A stretch of DNA of 64,000 nucleotides from Bradyrhizobium sp. CCGUVB1N3 (lineage in GTDB: Bacteria; Pseudomonadota; Alphaproteobacteria; Rhizobiales; Xanthobacteraceae), in assembly GCF_024199925.1 (NCBI RefSeq), contig NZ_JANADR010000001.1, positions 1,798,001 to 1,862,000 of the forward strand, written 5' to 3'. Positions 8,775 to 17,450 of the stretch are shown here, piece by piece. The position numbers were made by a program, and so were the translations under genes. The notes below the pieces were generated by a model that was given only the letters and a program-made list of their open reading frames with translations, was not told the origin of the DNA and did not search any database. The number at the start of each line of letters is the position of its first letter. Positions within the stretch are counted from its first letter, which is position 1.

Positions 8775-9539
8775 CTAGTCCTTGGCTGGCCCCGGAAGCA
8801 ACTCGCCGGTGCGGCCCATCAGACGGTAGGCGACAAGCCCGATCCATTCGCGCACGGCGATGTCGGTTCGCATGATCCCGTCGATGCCCATATTGGTGAA
8901 GGTGAGGAGATCCTCGCGCCCACCCATTCGCCAATCCACGGGATAGGCCTCGACGTCAAAACCGGCCTTGCGGAAGATCCCGACCGAGCGCGGCATGTGG
9001 AACGCCGAGGTCACCAGAAGCCAGCGCTCGCCGGGTTTCGGCACGACCAGCTCTTTCGTGAACATCGCGTTCTCGTAGGTGTTGCGCGAGTTGCGCTCCA
9101 CGATCAGGCGCTCCCTGGCGATGCCGAGATTTTCCAGGATCGGCGCGGAGTAGTCGGCCTCCTTGGCCTCGGTGGAGATCAGATTGGCATTGCCGCCGGT
9201 GAAGACGATCCGCGCATTCGGGTAGCGCCGTGCGAGCGCGGCCGGCGCCAGCATGCGATCGGCGGCATGGGCGACGACCGGTGTTTGATGCGCCGACGAC
9301 AGGTCGGTATCGACGGAGCCGCCGAGCACGATGATGCCGTCGGGCGCGCCGCGCGAGGCATCCCACTGCGGAAAGCGCTGTTCCAGGGGATAGAGCAGGA
9401 GCTTGCCGAGCGGCGAGAACGCCACGAGCGCGAGGAGAACCAGCACGGTCACCGCAAGCCTGCGTCCGGCTCGCGCAAAGCGCGTCGTCATCAGAACGAG
9501 CGCGAGAATGCCGAGCTCGACCAGGAAATTGATCGGCAA
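8775..9539 (-). CDS. YdcF/SanA-like DUF218 membrane protein
   Basis: 254 residues from a TTG at 9539. Two hydrophobic helices at the N-terminus are followed by the DUF218 domain: GIIVLGGSVDTD, NARIVFTGGNANL, ARERLIVERNSRNTYENA and LVTSAFHMPRSVGIFRKAGFDVEAYPVDW. In Escherichia coli, relatives (ElyC, SanA, YdcF) affect cell-envelope integrity and lipid-carrier turnover; the exact reaction is unsettled. The frame stays open upstream to about 9578 and encodes LLFVLSKTLGVALLPINFL, which looks like the usual family N-terminus. It has no ATG, GTG or TTG before the 9539 TTG, so a CTG start at 9578 is possible. Confidence 0.82.
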   Translation of the reverse strand: MPINFLVELGILALVLMTTRFARAGRRLAVTVLVLLALVAFSPLGKLLLYPLEQRFPQWDASRGAPDGIIVLGGSVDTDLSSAHQTPVVAHAADRMLAPAALARRYPNARIVFTGGNANLISTEAKEADYSAPILENLGIARERLIVERNSRNTYENAMFTKELVVPKPGERWLLVTSAFHMPRSVGIFRKAGFDVEAYPVDWRMGGREDLLTFTNMGIDGIMRTDIAVREWIGLVAYRLMGRTGELLPGPAKD

Positions 9540-9628
9540 TAGCGCGACGCCGAGCGTCTTGGACAGGACGAATAACAGGGGAGCCTCGCTTTGGGATCAT
9601 CGAGCCTATCGATGCGCGGACCTTGACG

Positions 9629-9693
9629 GGCCGATCCATCTTCAGAAATCTTCTTGAAAGAGGATGGATTGCCGGGTCAAGCCCGGCAGTGAC
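9629..9693. repeat. Short palindromic repeat remnant
   Basis: Contains GGGCCGATCCATC, then GATGGATTGCCGGGTCAAGCCCGGCAGTGAC in two adjoining blocks, with a GCCGGG/CCCGGC hairpin. It resembles one arm of the GTCAT/ATGAC repeats. It lies between the YdcF gene and the divergent amidase. Confidence 0.4.
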
Positions 9694-9701
9694 AAGTCCT
9701 G

Positions 9702-10676
9702 ATGAAAACAGCCGCAAACGACCGGACCAGACCCATGCCCCATCACCACCTGCAGTCCAGCCCCGAAACCTGCCATTGGGGCTTCTTCGAGGCGAAGCTG
9801 AACCCGGTCCTCTCCATCGAGAGCGGCGACGAGGTGACGGTCGACACCATCAGCGGCGGGCCGGACGTGCTGCCCGACCGCAAGCAGTTTCATATTCCGC
9901 CGGAGCTGTTCGAGGTTCATGCGAAGTCCGAGCGCATGCTGCCCGGCCACATTCTCACCGGCCCGATCGCAGTGAACGGTGCCGAGCCCGGCGACGTGCT
10001 CGAGGTCCATATCCTCGACATTCAGCTCAGGCAGGATTGGGGCTGGAATCTGATCAAGCCGCTGTCCGGCACCCTGCCCGACGACTTCCACGAGACGCGT
10101 ATCCTCAACATCCCGCTCGATCTGACGCGGATGGTCGGCCGCATGCCCTGGGGCCTCGACCTGCCGCTCAAACCGTTCTTCGGCGTGATGGGCGTCGCGC
10201 CGCCGCCCGCCTGGGGCCGCATCTCCTCCCTGATCCCGCGCGCGATGGGCGGCAATCTCGACAACAAGGAGCTCGGTGCGGGCGCCACGCTCTATTTGCC
10301 GGTATTCGTGCCGGGCGCGCTGTTCTCCTGTGGCGACGGCCATGGCGTGCAGGGCGACGGCGAAGTCTGCGTCACCGCGATCGAGACCGCGCTGCAAGGC
10401 CGCTTCCGCCTCACGCTGCGCAAGGACATGAAGCTCGCCTACCCCCGCGCCGAGACCGCCTCGCACTACATGACCATGGCGATGGACCCGGACCTCGACC
10501 AATGCGTGGTGCGCGCGCTGCGCGACATGATCGCGCTGCTGGGCGAGAAGCGAAACCTGTCGCGTGAGGACGCCTATACGCTGTGCAGCCTGGCTGCGGA
10601 TCTGCGGGTGACGCAGACCGTCAACGGCTCAAAAGGCATCCATTGCATGATCGAGAAATCGCTCGTGCACGGCTAG
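9702..10676 (+). CDS. Acetamidase/formamidase family protein
   Basis: 324 residues from an ATG at 9702; an ATG at 9735 (MPHHHLQSSPETCHWG) is an alternative that better matches family N-terminal lengths. FmdA_AmdA features are LSIESGDEVTVDTISGG, GHILTGPIAVNGAEPGDVLEVHI, then GALFSCGDGHGVQGDGEVCVTAIETAL, which is the metal-binding and catalytic region of this family. These enzymes hydrolyse formamide or acetamide to ammonia and the acid in the cytoplasm. A few members act on other amides, so substrate is uncertain. It appears to be transcribed alone. Confidence 0.88.
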   Translation: MKTAANDRTRPMPHHHLQSSPETCHWGFFEAKLNPVLSIESGDEVTVDTISGGPDVLPDRKQFHIPPELFEVHAKSERMLPGHILTGPIAVNGAEPGDVLEVHILDIQLRQDWGWNLIKPLSGTLPDDFHETRILNIPLDLTRMVGRMPWGLDLPLKPFFGVMGVAPPPAWGRISSLIPRAMGGNLDNKELGAGATLYLPVFVPGALFSCGDGHGVQGDGEVCVTAIETALQGRFRLTLRKDMKLAYPRAETASHYMTMAMDPDLDQCVVRALRDMIALLGEKRNLSREDAYTLCSLAADLRVTQTVNGSKGIHCMIEKSLVHG

Positions 10677-10873
10677 CTCGCAGCGCCTCTCTTTCCCCAC
10701 AGCCCGCCCTCCAACCGCCCGGCACAGCCGCGCGCGGGCTGTCGCGCAGAATTTTTCCAGCGATTCCAATAGGCTAGAACACCGGCTTGATCCGGATTTG
10801 ACTCCTCCACGTTTCCAAATAGAGTCTTAATCGTTACTTTTCTGTACCCGAGTAAGAGGCTAGCGTTCGCGTC

Positions 10874-11071
10874 ATGGCCACCGAAAAAGCCGAGACTGAC
10901 CGCATTCCCGTAACCTTGGCGCTCTCGACCATCACGTATCTCGAAAAACTGGTGAGACAGGGCACCCACGGCACCAGCGTTCCCGGCGTCGCACGGACCT
11001 TGATCGAGGAAGGCATCCGTCTCGCCATCAAGGACGGACTTTTGTCGATTCGCGACAATGGCAGGACGTGA
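10874..11071 (+). CDS. Small conserved protein, possibly ribbon-helix-helix-like
   Basis: 65 residues with a beta-strand (RIPVTLALS) followed by two amphipathic helices (TITYLEKLVRQG, GVARTLIEEGIRLAIKDG). This arrangement recalls small ribbon-helix-helix DNA-binding proteins. No function can be assigned with confidence. Two GANTC sites (10800 and 10822) lie 70 bp or less upstream, of interest because gcrA follows 68 bp downstream on the same strand. Confidence 0.6.
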   Translation: MATEKAETDRIPVTLALSTITYLEKLVRQGTHGTSVPGVARTLIEEGIRLAIKDGLLSIRDNGRT

Positions 11072-11139
11072 GGTTTGGGAAGCGCATAGCGGACGGTTTC
11101 GGACGGCGTGGTCGATTTGCAACCTGGGACCGTCACAAC

Positions 11140-11631
11140 ATGCCTGCTATTTCACCGACTTCGCCAACGTCCGCTGCGACCTGGACCGACGAGCGCATCC
11201 AACTTTTGAAAAGCCATTTTCACGCCGGCCTGTCCTGCCGCGAGATCGCTGCCGATATCGGCGTCAGCCGCAACGCCGTCATCGGCAAGCTCAGCCGCCT
11301 CAACCTGACGCGCGGTCCGAAGCGGGAGGAGCGGAGCGCTGACAAGAGCACCGCGCGGGCCCTGAGGACCCTCCGCAGGCTGCAATATGAAATGCTCACC
11401 GCGATCCATAGCGAGGACGAGCCACCGCTCGCGCACGCACCGATCGACGAGGCCAACCGCTGCTCGCTGCTCGAATTGTCGGAGAACCGCTGCCGCTGGC
11501 CGATCTCGACACCGGGCGCGGATGATTTCTGTTTCTGCGGCAACGCCTCGCCCGACGGCCAGTCTTATTGCACGGGCCACGCGCGCCTCGCCTACCGGCC
11601 GAACTCACGCGCGCGCCTGATGCGCGTTTGA
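11140..11631 (+). CDS. gcrA: GcrA-family cell-cycle regulator
   Basis: 163 residues. The N-terminus has the GcrA signature: W-T-D-E-R-I-Q-L-L, then HFHAGLSCREIAADIGVSRNAVIGKLSRLNL, a helix-turn-helix that resembles sigma-70 region 4. The C-terminus has the conserved Cys-rich part (NRCRWPIS, FCFCGN, SYCTGHARLAY), which includes the CRWP motif. In Caulobacter, GcrA binds sigma-70 and activates promoters methylated at GANTC by CcrM. The frame continues upstream to 11068, but the ATG at 11140 gives the expected start. Bradyrhizobium-type genomes often carry several GcrA paralogues, so this may be an accessory copy rather than the central regulator. Confidence 0.85.
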   Translation: MPAISPTSPTSAATWTDERIQLLKSHFHAGLSCREIAADIGVSRNAVIGKLSRLNLTRGPKREERSADKSTARALRTLRRLQYEMLTAIHSEDEPPLAHAPIDEANRCSLLELSENRCRWPISTPGADDFCFCGNASPDGQSYCTGHARLAYRPNSRARLMRV

Positions 11632-11650
11632 CCGCGCTCGCAGCCACCAC

Positions 11651-11687
11651 AAAAATAAAAACCTCCGGCAGGGCACTGCCGGAGGTT
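11651..11687 (-). terminator. Intrinsic terminator (minus strand)
   Basis: A perfect 11-bp stem ACCTCCGGCAG/CTGCCGGAGGT with a GGCA loop. Read on the minus strand it is followed by a T-rich run (complement of 11651-11660). On the plus strand, after gcrA, there is no good T-run. It therefore points to a minus-strand transcript ending here, distinct from the porin terminator. Confidence 0.6.
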
Positions 11688-11871
11688 CTGGAGGCCTAGC
11701 ATGAAGCCAGGAGCCGTTAGCTTAACTTTCGGCTGGATCGGAATATAGCTGAGTAACTAAGGTAAGTAAATAAATATGAGGGCGAATGAATCGCATGGCT
11801 GTTATTCGCTTTTTGCGCAAGGCGCGCTTTACGAAATCGATCACTGAAAAAAGCCAGCAGGAAGGACGACC

Positions 11872-11905
11872 AAGAAAAACCCCGGCGGTTGCCCGCCGGG
11901 GTTCT
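11872..11905 (-). terminator. Intrinsic terminator of the porin gene
   Basis: Stem CCCCGGCGG/CCGCCGGGG with a TTGC-type loop. On the minus strand it is followed by TTTTTC. It lies 22 bp past the porin stop codon. Confidence 0.8.
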
Positions 11906-11927
11906 CTGATCGGTCGAGAGATCGATC

Positions 11928-13412
11928 TTAGAAGTTGCGCTGAGCGCGGAGGAGCATGGAGACCGAGTTCTGGTCCTTCAGCTCATACACGGCTGCCGGC
12001 TTGGCAGAGGCAGCAATGCCCGGGCTGTTGATGGCGCCGGTATACTTCTGGTCCAGATGCGACCAGTTCACGTCAGCAGTGAACGCCAGGTTCTTGACCG
12101 GAGTCCACACGGTGTTGACACCGATGACCGCGAAGTTGAAGTCCGGGTTACAGGTCGAACCGGCCACGGCGATCGTTGCGAAGTTCGTGCAGATCAGCGC
12201 CTTGCCCGTATCGCCGTACCTCAGCTGACCATAGCCACCGTAGACGGCGCTCGCCCAGTTCGGGGTCCAGTTGTGGGTGTAGCCACCACGGAAGCCCCAG
12301 GTCTTGACGGTGTCGATGCCGGTGCCGGTGCCGAAGACGCCGTCAGCAACGCCGGCGATTCCGACGCTCTGGTAGGCGCCAGCCAGGCCGGTGCCGCTGA
12401 ACATGAAGAAGCTCTGCGGAAACAGGCTCTGGAAGTTGTAGCGGCTTGCACCATCCGTGTAGACGGCCTGCAGGTTGATGACGTCGCCAGGTCCGGTCGG
12501 GATGTTCTTGATCGACAAGACACCCGAAACCGCCCAGCCCCACTTGTCGGCAGGGTGACCGCTGACTTCCGTGGTGCCGTAATAGGCGGAATGGATGTCA
12601 TGCGCGGCAACCGAAATCTGGGCCAGACCCCAGGCCTGGTCGACGCGAACATTACCGACGATGTCGGGAGAACGCGTGCCACCCCAATCGTTGGCACCGT
12701 AGACACCCGTCACGAACTGAGCGGCGGTACCCGACGACACATTCCAGAGATTCGACTGGCCGTTTGCGGCCGTCGTCAGATCCTGCAAGGCCACCGAACC
12801 GGTGATGCCCTGACCGAAATCAGCCGTGTAAGCGACCTGGTTCACGCCGTTGGTGAAGTTGGAACCGCCCGGAAGCGTATCGGGACCGCCAGCCGGATAG
12901 CCCGTCCACGGAGCGTCGAAGATCGAGACCGTCTTGCCGAAGGTGAAGCCCGCGAACTGGACGAACGCATGGAAGAGGCCGAGCTGGGCGGAACCATCAG
13001 AGGACCCTTGCGCCGACCCGTTGCTGCCGGTCAAGGTGTTGCTCGTCCAGGTAAAGACCATGTCCGCGTAGGTACGCACCACGCCATACTCGGTCGCCGT
13101 GCGGGTATCGACGGTAAAGTCCATACGAGCGCGGCTGAACCAGTAGTTGGTCAGACGGTTATTCGCACCCTGGTTCGCGCCTTGCTGGAAATTATAGTCG
13201 CCCGCGCCAACCGACGTGTCGGCACGAACGTAGCCACCGAACTTGATGCAGGTGTCGGTGCCCGGCATGTAGTAGAATCCGGCTCCGTACAGGGAGCAGA
13301 TCTTCACGTATTCGACCGCCTTGGCCTTCACGGGGAGATCGGCTGCCTGCGCTCCGCCAACGGCGATCAGACCCGCCGCTGAACCGAGCAAAAAGCTCTT
13401 CACCAATTTCAT
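11928..13412 (-). CDS. Omp2b-like outer membrane porin (porin_2 family)
   Basis: 494 residues. A typical Sec signal peptide (MKLVKSFLLGSAAGLIAVGGAQA, cleavage after AQA near residue 23) is followed by ADLPVKAKAVEYVKICSLYGAGFYYMPGTDTCIKFGGYVRAD, the conserved start of rhizobial and Brucella Omp2b porins with the constriction-linked Cys pair. The rest alternates short beta strands, with R/D-rich strand segments such as WFSRARMDFTVDTRTATEYG, and ends in a terminal aromatic (RAQRNF), as expected for outer-membrane barrels. It forms a trimeric diffusion channel. It is transcribed alone, with its own terminator. The 5' region from 13413 is long and may carry control sites. Confidence 0.95.
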   Translation of the reverse strand: MKLVKSFLLGSAAGLIAVGGAQAADLPVKAKAVEYVKICSLYGAGFYYMPGTDTCIKFGGYVRADTSVGAGDYNFQQGANQGANNRLTNYWFSRARMDFTVDTRTATEYGVVRTYADMVFTWTSNTLTGSNGSAQGSSDGSAQLGLFHAFVQFAGFTFGKTVSIFDAPWTGYPAGGPDTLPGGSNFTNGVNQVAYTADFGQGITGSVALQDLTTAANGQSNLWNVSSGTAAQFVTGVYGANDWGGTRSPDIVGNVRVDQAWGLAQISVAAHDIHSAYYGTTEVSGHPADKWGWAVSGVLSIKNIPTGPGDVINLQAVYTDGASRYNFQSLFPQSFFMFSGTGLAGAYQSVGIAGVADGVFGTGTGIDTVKTWGFRGGYTHNWTPNWASAVYGGYGQLRYGDTGKALICTNFATIAVAGSTCNPDFNFAVIGVNTVWTPVKNLAFTADVNWSHLDQKYTGAINSPGIAASAKPAAVYELKDQNSVSMLLRAQRNF

Positions 13413-13819
13413 CTTTAACCTCCAAGTTGCTCATTCATGGCGAGGCGGGCCATCAGCCCCCAGATCCCCGCCTTTTGAAAACCGCTCGGCCGCTTCCCGC
13501 CTTCGGACGCGCGCGCCTTGGCGCGGGCAACCTGAGCGAACCACCTGCAACGGGACGGCCGAAGAATCCTCTTGAACCGTCGGCGACGAATATGCATGCT
13601 CTACTTCACTAATCAAAATAGTTTATTAGATCAGTTATCTTATTGCACCGATGCTGTGGCCCGGGCGCAACACCGACCGCAGCCGTAAAGGCTGACCAGG
13701 TCATCTGTGTAATATGCGTGAGATAATTACCTTGCTCCGCCCTTGCGTCAGGGCAGACTTGCGTCGACAATGGGCGGGCCATGGCGCCGGTGACAAGAAT
13801 CAAACCAGGGAGGGAAGCC
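13413..13819. other. Divergent intergenic region, porin and MarR
   Basis: About 400 bp without a convincing gene. An AT-rich block at 13600-13650 contains the imperfect inverted repeat CTAATCAAA...GTTTATTAG (13609-13629), a possible regulator site for the downstream MarR gene or for the porin. Nothing else is clear. Confidence 0.4.
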
Positions 13820-14326
13820 GTGTCCGCGACGAGGAAGGACGGGGCGCGTCATCGCGCCGTCGGACATCTGGACATCATCAAGTGCTTCACGTGGGAGATC
13901 ACCTCGATCAACAACCATCTCGAGGAGCTGCGCCAGTTCTGGGCCCGCACGCTGGGCATCTCGGGTCCGCAATGGATGATCCTGATGGCGATCTCCGACC
14001 TCGACAAGGACGACGGCGTTCCCGTCAACGTGGTCTCCAAGCTGCTCCACGTCGATCCGTCCTTCGTCACCACCCAGTCGAAGCTCCTGGAGAAGAAGGG
14101 CCTGCTGCGCCGCAAGCCCTCCCTGACCGACGCGCGGGTGGTCCGGCTGTCGCTCACCGACAAGATGCAGAAACATCTCGCAAGCCGAACCGAGCAGTAC
14201 AAAGCGATCCGGGACTACGTATTCGAGGGGTTCGACCAGGACGAGTTGACCGCGTTCACCGAGAAGCTCGCCACCCTCAAGAATCGCCTCGAGAAAGCCT
14301 GCGTGAAGGTCTCGCTGGATTTCTGA
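13820..14326 (+). CDS. MarR family transcriptional regulator
   Basis: 168 residues from a GTG at 13820, chosen because AGGGAGGGAAGCC precedes it; an in-frame ATG at 13781 would add 13 residues without a ribosome-binding site. The MarR winged helix is visible: GISGPQWMILMAI, then VNVVSKLLHVDPSFVTTQSKLLEKKGLLRRKPSLTDARVVRLSLTD. The ligand is unknown. It is convergent with the hydrolase gene, with 4 bp between stops, so common control is not implied by promoter sharing. A likely autoregulatory site lies in the AT-rich upstream region. Confidence 0.85.
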   Translation: MSATRKDGARHRAVGHLDIIKCFTWEITSINNHLEELRQFWARTLGISGPQWMILMAISDLDKDDGVPVNVVSKLLHVDPSFVTTQSKLLEKKGLLRRKPSLTDARVVRLSLTDKMQKHLASRTEQYKAIRDYVFEGFDQDELTAFTEKLATLKNRLEKACVKVSLDF

Positions 14327-14330
14327 AAAA

Positions 14331-15464
14331 CTAAGCCGGCAGCGCACCAAGCCGCGACGCCAGCCAGTCGAAGATGTACTCGTTCGCAAGACTCGGGTTG
14401 TCGGCATGCGACTGCGCCGCGGCGGTCTCCTCGGCGGTGAACACCCGAAGCGTCACGTCCGACCGCGTGGCGCGCACCTGCTGCACCATCTGCCGCGCGC
14501 GGTCCGGCTTCAGCCAGCCGTCGTCACCGAGCGTGATCAGCACCGGACAATCGATGTCGCGGGCGATCAGGGTGGCCTCCGGTCCGAGAACGAGACTCGC
14601 ATTGTTCGGCATGACGCGGTTGGCGAGGAAGGCGCGCTCGTGCAGATCCCACAGCCCGCCGTCACACACCGCCGCAGCGAGCCGCGGCTCGTGCACGATC
14701 GCGCGGGCCACGAATGAGGAGCCCCAGCCATCCGCGAGGATCGCGACGCGGCCAAAGTCGACGTCGGCGCGCGATGACAGATAGTCCATGATCGCGGTGA
14801 TCGACGTCTCGAGATCGCGCCGACGCAGGATCCTGTCGAGGTCATCGTCGCCGCGCTCGCCGAGGAGATCGATCGCCAGCATCGACAGGCCCCGCTCGCG
14901 CGCGAACGGCGCGAGCTTGATCAGGAATTCCTCCTTGCGATGCCCGGGCTCGCCGATGCAGACCACCGTCGCCGCCGGCCGGCCCGTCGGCTGCGCCGGC
15001 AGGAAGTAGCCCTGGAGCGAATGACCGTTCGGCCAGGGCATCGTGACGACCTCGCCTGCGGGACTGCTCACCTTGAGGAAGCTGCGCGCGCAACCCTGCA
15101 TCGCCAGGACTGCATCAATGCGCCGCGGGTCCACAGGCTCGAGCGGAACGGCCGCGGCATTGTAGTAGCTGACGGCGCGAAGCCAGTTGCGCTGGGCGGT
15201 GGCGAGATGGCCGCCGGCGAACGCCGCGTCGCCGCGCTCGCGATTGGCCTGTGCAAGCGCCAGCCATTCGCGGTGCCAGGAGAGTTCGTCGCCGCGCCTG
15301 ATCCGTCGCGCAATCAGGAGGCATTCGGCGATCGTCGCCCCGCCCTCCTGGGCGGCCGCGAGCAATCGCATGAATTCGGCGGACAGGTCTTCCCGCTCTG
15401 GCCAGAAAGCCCAATCGTCGGGAAGGCAAGCGGGGATCATGCGAGACGAAGCTTCATTTGCCAT
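14331..15464 (-). CDS. Alpha/beta hydrolase, dihydroxypseudooxynicotine hydrolase-like, nucleophile serine lost
   Basis: 377 residues from ATG 15464. An N-terminal helical cap (WRHEWLALAQANRERGDAAFAGGHLATAQRNWLRAVSYYNAAA-like pattern) precedes the alpha/beta fold, as in FrsA and 2,6-dihydroxypseudooxynicotine hydrolases. The oxyanion region is VVCIGEPGHRKEE. The nucleophile elbow, normally G-x-S-x-G-G, reads ILADGWGSSFVARA, so the serine position is glycine. A downstream Asp (LGDDGWLKP) and His (AAQSHADNP) are kept. The fold is clear, but ordinary serine catalysis should be lost. It may bind rather than hydrolyse, or use another residue. It is convergent with a MarR regulator. Confidence 0.75.
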   Translation of the reverse strand: MANEASSRMIPACLPDDWAFWPEREDLSAEFMRLLAAAQEGGATIAECLLIARRIRRGDELSWHREWLALAQANRERGDAAFAGGHLATAQRNWLRAVSYYNAAAVPLEPVDPRRIDAVLAMQGCARSFLKVSSPAGEVVTMPWPNGHSLQGYFLPAQPTGRPAATVVCIGEPGHRKEEFLIKLAPFARERGLSMLAIDLLGERGDDDLDRILRRRDLETSITAIMDYLSSRADVDFGRVAILADGWGSSFVARAIVHEPRLAAAVCDGGLWDLHERAFLANRVMPNNASLVLGPEATLIARDIDCPVLITLGDDGWLKPDRARQMVQQVRATRSDVTLRVFTAEETAAAQSHADNPSLANEYIFDWLASRLGALPA

Positions 15465-15897
15465 CTTCAACAATTGACCGAATAACTTATTTTAGTCCAG
15501 CTACCAAGAGGCCGGCGGCCGAAGCGGCACCGCAATCGCGCGCCTGGCGATCAAGTTCGCTTGAGTGAGCGCGTGATATCGCGTGGGTGACATCCCGTGC
15601 TTCGCGTACGCGACGGCCGCAGCAGAATTTTCCGCGTCAACTTGCCGCGGCGACGGTCTTTGGCTGGCAAGCGAGTCGCAATGCTCCCGGAGACGAGATG
15701 GAAAAAGCGCGCGCTCCCTTATGACCGTCACCCTGAGGTGCCGGAGCGTGGCGGAGGCCTCGAAGGGCGACGGCCGGGCTGCATCCCGGCCGCTCATCCT
15801 TCGAGGCTCGCTACGCGAGCACCTCAGGATGACGGGACAAGCACCGACGCTATTGCGATCACAACGACAGACCTCATCGATGGAGATGCCCCTCGCC
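15465..15897. other. Intergenic region with repeat
   Basis: About 430 bp between two minus-strand genes. Its 15725-15835 part is a palindromic repeat. The rest shows no convincing gene. Confidence 0.5.
15725..15835. repeat. Palindromic repeat (CCGTCA.CCTGAGGTGC...CACCTCAGGATGACGG)
   Basis: A 111-bp element with inverted ends, and inner arms GAGGCCTCGAAGG and CCTTCGAGG. A related copy lies at 36023-36142 with the same ends, so this is a dispersed family. Confidence 0.75.
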
Positions 15898-16869
15898 TCA
15901 CCCCAACCGCCAGCCGACCTCCTGCGCAAAGTTCTCGTAGAAGTCGCGCTCATAGGCCTCTTCCGGCGTCGCGCGCACGCGCTGATCGAGGCGCACGGCG
16001 TCCTCGCCGACCAGGATGCGCCATCTCTCGGCCTTGACGCCGTCGAGGATGATCTTGGCGGCCTGCGCGGCCGTGGTCGGGGCATCCTCGCGAAAGCTGC
16101 GGGCGCGCTCGGCGAAGACGGCCTGGATGTCCTCGTCCGACATCTTCTCCGCGTCCGGCACTCCGGCCGCGACCATGCGCTTGCGGGTCAGCACGACCTC
16201 ATCGGGATTGAGACGCTCTGAGCCGTCGCCGCTCTGCACCCTGCGCGAGTTGGAGACGATCGAGGTGCCGATGTGACCGGGCATCACCACCGAGCATTTG
16301 ACGTGCGGCGCATGCAGGCGGAGATCGTTGATCAACGCCTCGGTAAAGCCTTTCACCGCGAATTTTGCCGAGCTGTAGGCGGTGTGCGCCTGCCCCATGC
16401 CGATCGAGGCCCAGAAGCCGTTGACGCTCGCGGTGTTGACGATGTGCGCCTCGTCGGCCGCAACCAGCATCGGCAGGAAAGTGCGCACGCCGAGATAGAC
16501 GCCGCCCCAGCAGATGTTGAAGGTGCGCTCCCATTGCTCGCGCGTGTTGGTGAACAGGCTGCCACCGCCGCCGATGCCGGCATTGTTGAACAGCAGGTGG
16601 ATCCTGTCCGTCTTCTGCTGCTCGGCGAGCTCGTCGCGAAACCGCTTGAGATGATCTTCGATCGCGACGTCGGCGACGTGGGTGGTGACGCGCAGGCCCT
16701 GCGGCAGCTTCTCGACCTCGCACAGCCGCTTGGTCTCGGCCATCGCGGCTTCCGAAACGTCGCACATCGCGACGTTGCAGCCTTCGGCCACGAGCTGGCG
16801 CGCCAGTTCACGCCCCATCCCCGTTCCCCCGCCGGTGATGACGGCGATCTTTCCGGAAAAGTCCTTCAT
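15898..16869 (-). CDS. SDR family oxidoreductase
   Basis: 323 residues of the classical short-chain dehydrogenase fold. The cofactor motif is TGGGTGMG (residues 12-19), with FNNAGIGGGG further on. The catalytic serine is in NTASVNGFWAS and the Tyr-Lys pair is YSSAK. The CDVS after the second strand suggests NAD preference. An extended C-terminus of about 60 residues follows the fold. The substrate is unknown. The ATG at 16869 is preferred over upstream in-frame codons because the SDR fold starts directly after MKDFSGK. It is not clearly in an operon. Confidence 0.88.
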   Translation of the reverse strand: MKDFSGKIAVITGGGTGMGRELARQLVAEGCNVAMCDVSEAAMAETKRLCEVEKLPQGLRVTTHVADVAIEDHLKRFRDELAEQQKTDRIHLLFNNAGIGGGGSLFTNTREQWERTFNICWGGVYLGVRTFLPMLVAADEAHIVNTASVNGFWASIGMGQAHTAYSSAKFAVKGFTEALINDLRLHAPHVKCSVVMPGHIGTSIVSNSRRVQSGDGSERLNPDEVVLTRKRMVAAGVPDAEKMSDEDIQAVFAERARSFREDAPTTAAQAAKIILDGVKAERWRILVGEDAVRLDQRVRATPEEAYERDFYENFAQEVGWRLG

Positions 16870-17021
16870 GGGTTCGGCCCCCTCGCTATTGGTCTGGTTG
16901 TTGGTCTTGTTGGCCTTCACGGGCAATGCACGGGGCCGTCGCAAAGTGTAGCAGCGCCGCGCCTGCGGTAAAGCAGGCCGGCGCTGCGCCACGACGACGG
17001 CGAATTATTTCGGCGGACGAA

Positions 17022-17225
17022 TTATTCCGCCGCCTGGACATCGGCGCGCGCGGCCAAGTCTGCGGCCGAAGTCTTCGGCAGGCCCTGAAGCATCTGCGCA
17101 TGGCGCGTGCAGGCCGGAAGATTGTCGGCGGTGATCGCATTCCACAGCGCGAGCAGCTTCCTCTGCAGCTCGAGCGCACGACCACGATTGCCGGCCTTCA
17201 CCGCGTTCAAACCTACCGGCTGCAA
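17022..17225 (-). pseudogene. Remnant of a dihydrodipicolinate-synthase-family gene (C-terminal end)
   Basis: 67 codons. The sequence AVKAGNRGRALELQRKLLALWNAI, then LPACTRHAQMLQGLPKTS, matches the C-terminal helices of DapA/NanA-type aldolases (AGD.a.A..L...L......). The TIM barrel, Schiff-base lysine and start are absent, so this is a fragment of a gene whose front part has been lost. It lies about 550 bp outside the left end of the tRNA-Pro island. Family call from the C-terminus only. Confidence 0.45.
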
Positions 17226-17450
17226 CCGCAGCGATGAAGCGGGCGAGCGGCGACGTAGCCTATATGATGGTTCATAGCGGCCGGTTCCCCGTATTTGTCC
17301 GGCTTCGGATTGAGGGGAATTTTTTTACAATCCGAATCGTCAAATGGGGCGAAAGCTGAAGTGAGTCTTCAAGCCATCGTGTCGCGGTCGACACACGGCG
17401 TGGCACTCCACTTGCATCTCCTCATGGCGAGTAACAACCAAAGAGGTGAA

